DNA of 8,159 nucleotides, taken from contig JAOUNC010000113.1 of NCBI GenBank assembly GCA_029881175.1, positions 1 to 8,159 of the forward strand, written 5' to 3'. The position numbers were made by a program, and so were the translations under genes. This DNA comes from Nitrospirota bacterium. GTDB lineage: Bacteria > Nitrospirota > Nitrospiria > Nitrospirales > UBA8639. The notes beneath the pieces are model-generated. The model was not told the DNA's origin. It ran no database searches and was given only the letters and a program-made list of their open reading frames with translations. Of the stretch, positions 5,827-8,159 are shown piece after piece (the first letter of the stretch is position 1; each line of letters begins with the position of its first letter).

Positions 5827-6168
5827 ATGAAAATGCCACGCGTCTTAACCATGACACCAACCCTCAAATCTCCACTTCTCTATAAAACTTGCGCGATAGT
5901 CCTCAGCCTCTGCTTTCTCTTCGTCAGCACAGCTCTCACCCAAAGCCTCCCCATGCACCACCACCATGGTGCACATGACCAGCAGACACACGAAGAAACC
6001 TGGTGTAGTTGGTCCTGCCAAGCCGGGCATGGCATTCATGTGCTTTCAATATACGTAGAAAATTCCCCTCAAATTCTCACACTCCTCAACCTTCATCGTC
6101 CAAAAGCTCAGATTTTCCATTTCATCAATCCCCCGACTTCCCGTGGACCTCCTTTTCCCCTCATTTAA
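5827..6168 (+). CDS. Small exported protein with His cluster and C-x-W-x-C motif
   Basis: This 113-residue protein is read from ATG 5827; in-frame ATGs at 5833 and 5851 are alternatives, and none has a clear Shine-Dalgarno sequence. The hydrophobic stretch at about residues 22-38 (CAIVLSLCFLFVSTAL) is a signal peptide or membrane anchor. A His cluster follows (H44-H47, H50, H55), then WCSWSCQAGHGIH (59-71), a C-x-W-x-C motif with nearby histidines, then a mildly hydrophobic tail ending T-S-R-G-P-P (104-109). This order matches the protein at 2132-2470, with 49 versus 46 residues from the first motif Cys to the terminal R-x-P-P, so I take them as distant paralogues. The residues suit binding of a soft or borderline metal such as copper. 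It lies divergent from smbP. The function is inferred, not recognised. Confidence 0.6.
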   Translation: MKMPRVLTMTPTLKSPLLYKTCAIVLSLCFLFVSTALTQSLPMHHHHGAHDQQTHEETWCSWSCQAGHGIHVLSIYVENSPQILTLLNLHRPKAQIFHFINPPTSRGPPFPLI

Positions 6169-6180
6169 CTGCTCTGGCAT

Positions 6181-6221
6181 GGCGGCGACTTCGATGAATT
6201 TCTAAATTTATTCTTGCCGCC
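6181..6221 (+). terminator. Weak hairpin after the His-cluster small protein gene
   Basis: GGCGGC (6181-6186) pairs with GCCGCC (6216-6221) around an AT-rich 29-nt loop that contains its own small stem (AATTT 6197-6201, AAATT 6204-6208). It begins 12 nt after the stop codon at 6168 but has no T-run, so termination here is uncertain. Confidence 0.25.
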
Positions 6222-6311
6222 CTGATTCGTCTTAACCAGACACCCTCGATTCATGCCGCGCAAGTCTCGTGAGGGACTTCTTGAGCACCAATTCCGGAGA
6301 AGGAGTACATC

Positions 6312-7049
6312 ATGTGGAAAGGATTTGGAACATGGGTTGTGATAATCAACCTTGTGAAGAAAGGACTGGGGGGAATGATGCTATTGGGAATGCTGGCTTC
6401 TCCCGTCCATGCGGAAGAAGTCTTTCGCCTGACCTTGGACTCACGCCCGTTTAGCCCAGGTCTCTGTAAAAAAGAACAAAACGGAACCCATATACGAATT
6501 AAGGCCGCACAACATCGTGACCTCGTAATTCAACGCATTCCCGGACAATATGTCCCTGAAAATTCGCAAGAGGCCCGCAGCAAAGATTATACCCATTTCA
6601 TGACCTTGGAAGACCTCTCAAACGGGGTCCTGACGGATGGAGCCATTGCCTTCCGGAGTGACCGGGCTATTATTTTCACCCAGACAGCGCCGACAGGAAT
6701 TTCGCGACAGGCCTTTTTGGCCACATTGCCTGCAGCGCAGCAACCCATAGCGATTCAAGCCCTGAACACGTTTTTGCGACTGCGCCCAATCATCAGTGCG
6801 GCGATTGATACCTGCCGCCCTTATCCACCAACCGTAATCTATGGTACCGACGAAGAAATTGATCGAATTGAAGCCGGACGATTACAGTTTCGCGCCATGA
6901 TTATGGCCTATAATGAACACCCATTGCCTGAAAGGGCACTCTATATTCACGAAACCGGCATGTCCGATGGGTTCTTCGACCCCGATGCGGGACGACAGGC
7001 ACATGTCAGCTATCAGGCGTTAAATCCTTTGAGTTTTTATGTGCCATAA
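6312..7049 (+). CDS. Exported protein of unknown function
   Basis: I do not recognise this 245-residue protein. ATG 6312 has AAGGAG (6300-6305) at 6-nt spacing, the best ribosome binding site nearby. Its N-terminus is odd for a signal peptide: a hydrophobic stretch (WVVIINLV), then two lysines, then a second hydrophobic stretch ending SPVHA at residue 34. The in-frame GTG at 6354 would give a more canonical signal (M-K-K-G-L-G-G-M-M-L-L-G), but it has no ribosome binding site. The mature part looks globular, with two cysteines (C52, C168) that could form a disulfide, a proline-rich patch (RPYPPTVIYG, 169-178), and a charged helix-like stretch around 179-200. No repeats or membrane segments follow. 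It is closed by a strong terminator and follows the small Cys/His protein by 143 nt. A periplasmic or surface location is inferred. Confidence 0.8.
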   Translation: MWKGFGTWVVIINLVKKGLGGMMLLGMLASPVHAEEVFRLTLDSRPFSPGLCKKEQNGTHIRIKAAQHRDLVIQRIPGQYVPENSQEARSKDYTHFMTLEDLSNGVLTDGAIAFRSDRAIIFTQTAPTGISRQAFLATLPAAQQPIAIQALNTFLRLRPIISAAIDTCRPYPPTVIYGTDEEIDRIEAGRLQFRAMIMAYNEHPLPERALYIHETGMSDGFFDPDAGRQAHVSYQALNPLSFYVP

Positions 7050-7123
7050 GGGCAAGTAACATCGAAGTCACAGCATGATTGTCAGGTTCCAAGGTGGGGT
7101 CTTCCTCCTGGCCTTGGATTCAG

Positions 7124-7172
7124 CAGGGTGAAGGCATTTGGACCGACCTCCTTGGCCTTCACCCTGTTTTTT
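7124..7172 (+). terminator. Rho-independent terminator after the unknown exported protein gene
   Basis: CAGGGTGAAGGC (7124-7135) and GCCTTCACCCTG (7155-7166) make a perfect 12-bp stem, followed directly by TTTTTT (7167-7172). The loop is 19 nt. An upstream hairpin, TCCAAGG (7088-7094) with CCTTGGA (7112-7118), precedes it; its CCAAGG could instead pair with CCTTGG at 7150-7155. Confidence 0.85.
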
Positions 7173-7321
7173 GATTTGCCCCAAACACGTTGACGCTTTT
7201 CCCGCATACCTAGGAAAATTTTTCACGGGCATACTAAACCTTCATTTTCGCAACATTCCCAATTTTGGTATTCTGACAAATCTTGGTTAACACCATTTAG
7301 CTTCCTCGACTTGAGGTTCAT

Positions 7322-8159
7322 ATGCGCTCATTATTCCCGTCCTTCCAGTTTCCACAATTATTGTTTCCGACCGTACGTATCGTATTGCTCTGCTTGGGCT
7401 TGTGGCCTCTCTCAGCCTTCGGACATCAGGCAGGGGAATTTTATCAGAAAGCTGTCGAAGCCATTCAGGGCAACAACCTTCAACAGGCTGAATTGCTGCT
7501 TCAACAGGCCATCAAGGAATTCCCGGCATACGCCGAAGCCCATCATCTCCTGGGCATGGTGCACTATCAGCACACACAGGACCCAAATACCGCCATCCCG
7601 TCACTCAAGCACGCCGTCGAACTCAATCCCAACTTTCCCCAGGCACAGTATGATTTGGGGTTATTGCTGTTGAAGCAAGAAAGAATGGAAGAGGCACAAC
7701 AGGTGATTAAACAGGCTCTCACCACCTACCCTGGATTTTGGGAAGCCCGCCTCACCCTTGCCAAAATTTTCGATCAGACGGGAGCGACGGAGAAGGCCAT
7801 TCAAGAATATGAGGCCGTCCTCAGACAACAACCCACGGCTTCAGAGGCGCTCTATCTTCTGGCCTATCAACTGATGGAACGCAATCACACCGAACGAGCC
7901 CAGGAACTCTTGCTCCGTCTAACAGATCAGAATGCCGGACATGCGGAAGGATGGTATCTCCGAGGTCGCCTGGCCGAACAGCAACAGCACTTAGACCAGG
8001 CCATTGAGGCGTACCAGCATGTGCTACAGAACAACCCCGATCACGCCGAAGCGCATTACAACCTGGGCTTCGTGTTTCAACAGCAAGACCAACCCCAACA
8101 AGCCATTGCCCATTTCCAGCGAGTCACGCAGTTACACCCCACTGATGCCGAAGCCTATT
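7322..8159 (+). CDS. TPR-repeat exported protein, 3' end beyond the window
   Basis: The frame is open from ATG 7322 to the window edge, giving 279 residues of an incomplete protein. GAGG (7313-7316) lies 5 nt before the start. The N-terminus has an Arg at 19 and a hydrophobic stretch (20-33, ending LSAFG), a signal peptide or anchor, so the repeats should be periplasmic. Seven tetratricopeptide repeats of 33-34 residues follow from about 37, 71, 105, 139, 173, 207 and 241, with an eighth starting at 275. They show the usual small residues and Pro at repeat ends (for example AEAHYNLGFVFQQQDQPQQA and LHP). TPR arrays are protein-protein scaffolds; the partner and pathway cannot be told. It sits after a strong terminator, so it is probably a separate unit. 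No confident promoter was found in 7173-7310. Confidence 0.88.
   Translation, partial: MRSLFPSFQFPQLLFPTVRIVLLCLGLWPLSAFGHQAGEFYQKAVEAIQGNNLQQAELLLQQAIKEFPAYAEAHHLLGMVHYQHTQDPNTAIPSLKHAVELNPNFPQAQYDLGLLLLKQERMEEAQQVIKQALTTYPGFWEARLTLAKIFDQTGATEKAIQEYEAVLRQQPTASEALYLLAYQLMERNHTERAQELLLRLTDQNAGHAEGWYLRGRLAEQQQHLDQAIEAYQHVLQNNPDHAEAHYNLGFVFQQQDQPQQAIAHFQRVTQLHPTDAEAY

Noticed and set aside
5954..5973. Inverted repeat TGCACCA / TGGTGCA within the His-cluster codons
   Set aside because: It arises from runs of CAC/CAT His codons and needs no regulatory explanation.
7311..7673. Plus-strand open frame of 120 codons at the TPR gene
   Set aside because: The product is a Ser/Pro/Cys-rich shadow; the frame starting at 7322 gives seven tetratricopeptide repeats.
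1..8159. CRISPR array, tRNA or rRNA gene, transposase or integrase
   Set aside because: No regularly spaced direct repeats, no cloverleaf-like sequence and no recombinase motif were found on either strand.

Overview
The window looks like a chromosomal stretch of a Gram-negative, outer-membrane-bearing environmental bacterium. A member of the Nitrospirota (Nitrospira-like) fits best. The clues are an SmbP-type small metal-binding protein, best known from nitrifiers; a TonB-dependent receptor with an N-terminal coiled coil; a TPR lipoprotein-era style exported protein; and a gene-free left end with 'CTTCGACA-GCTCAG' repeats that I recall from Nitrospira genomes. The taxonomic call is inference from pattern recognition, not from a marker gene.

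Layout. Positions 1-831 hold no convincing gene: a nested inverted repeat (36-131), a roughly 245-bp element with imperfect terminal inverted repeats (281-525), and a leader with one 8-bp inverted repeat (601-630). Three plus-strand genes follow. The first is an exported Asp-box (BNR) beta-propeller with a C-x-C-C motif (832-2118). The second is a 112-residue membrane or exported protein with a C-x-W-x-C motif (2132-2470). The third is a 772-residue TonB-dependent outer-membrane receptor (2605-4923). The first two are 13 nt apart, and the receptor follows after 134 nt that contain a hairpin but no obvious terminator, so one transcription unit is plausible.

A 15-bp bidirectional terminator (5085-5117) separates the receptor from a convergent minus-strand gene for an SmbP-like His-rich periplasmic protein (5139-5492), which has a recognisable promoter and ribosome binding site. 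A 334-bp divergent region with a 9-bp hairpin leads to a second short C-x-W-x-C protein, this one with a His cluster (5827-6168). Then come an unrecognised exported 245-residue protein (6312-7049) closed by a strong terminator (7124-7172), and the 5' part of a TPR protein gene (7322 to the window edge).

How they may work together. All six complete proteins appear to be exported or membrane-inserted, and four of them carry candidate metal ligands or a transport role: the CVCC propeller, two C-x-W-x-C small proteins and the 14-His SmbP, next to a TonB receptor. This suggests a cell-envelope metal (perhaps copper) acquisition or buffering locus. The individual family calls are well supported for the receptor, the Asp-box protein, SmbP and the TPR protein. 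The joint role and the metal are inference. The TPR gene and the 245-residue protein may be unrelated to it.
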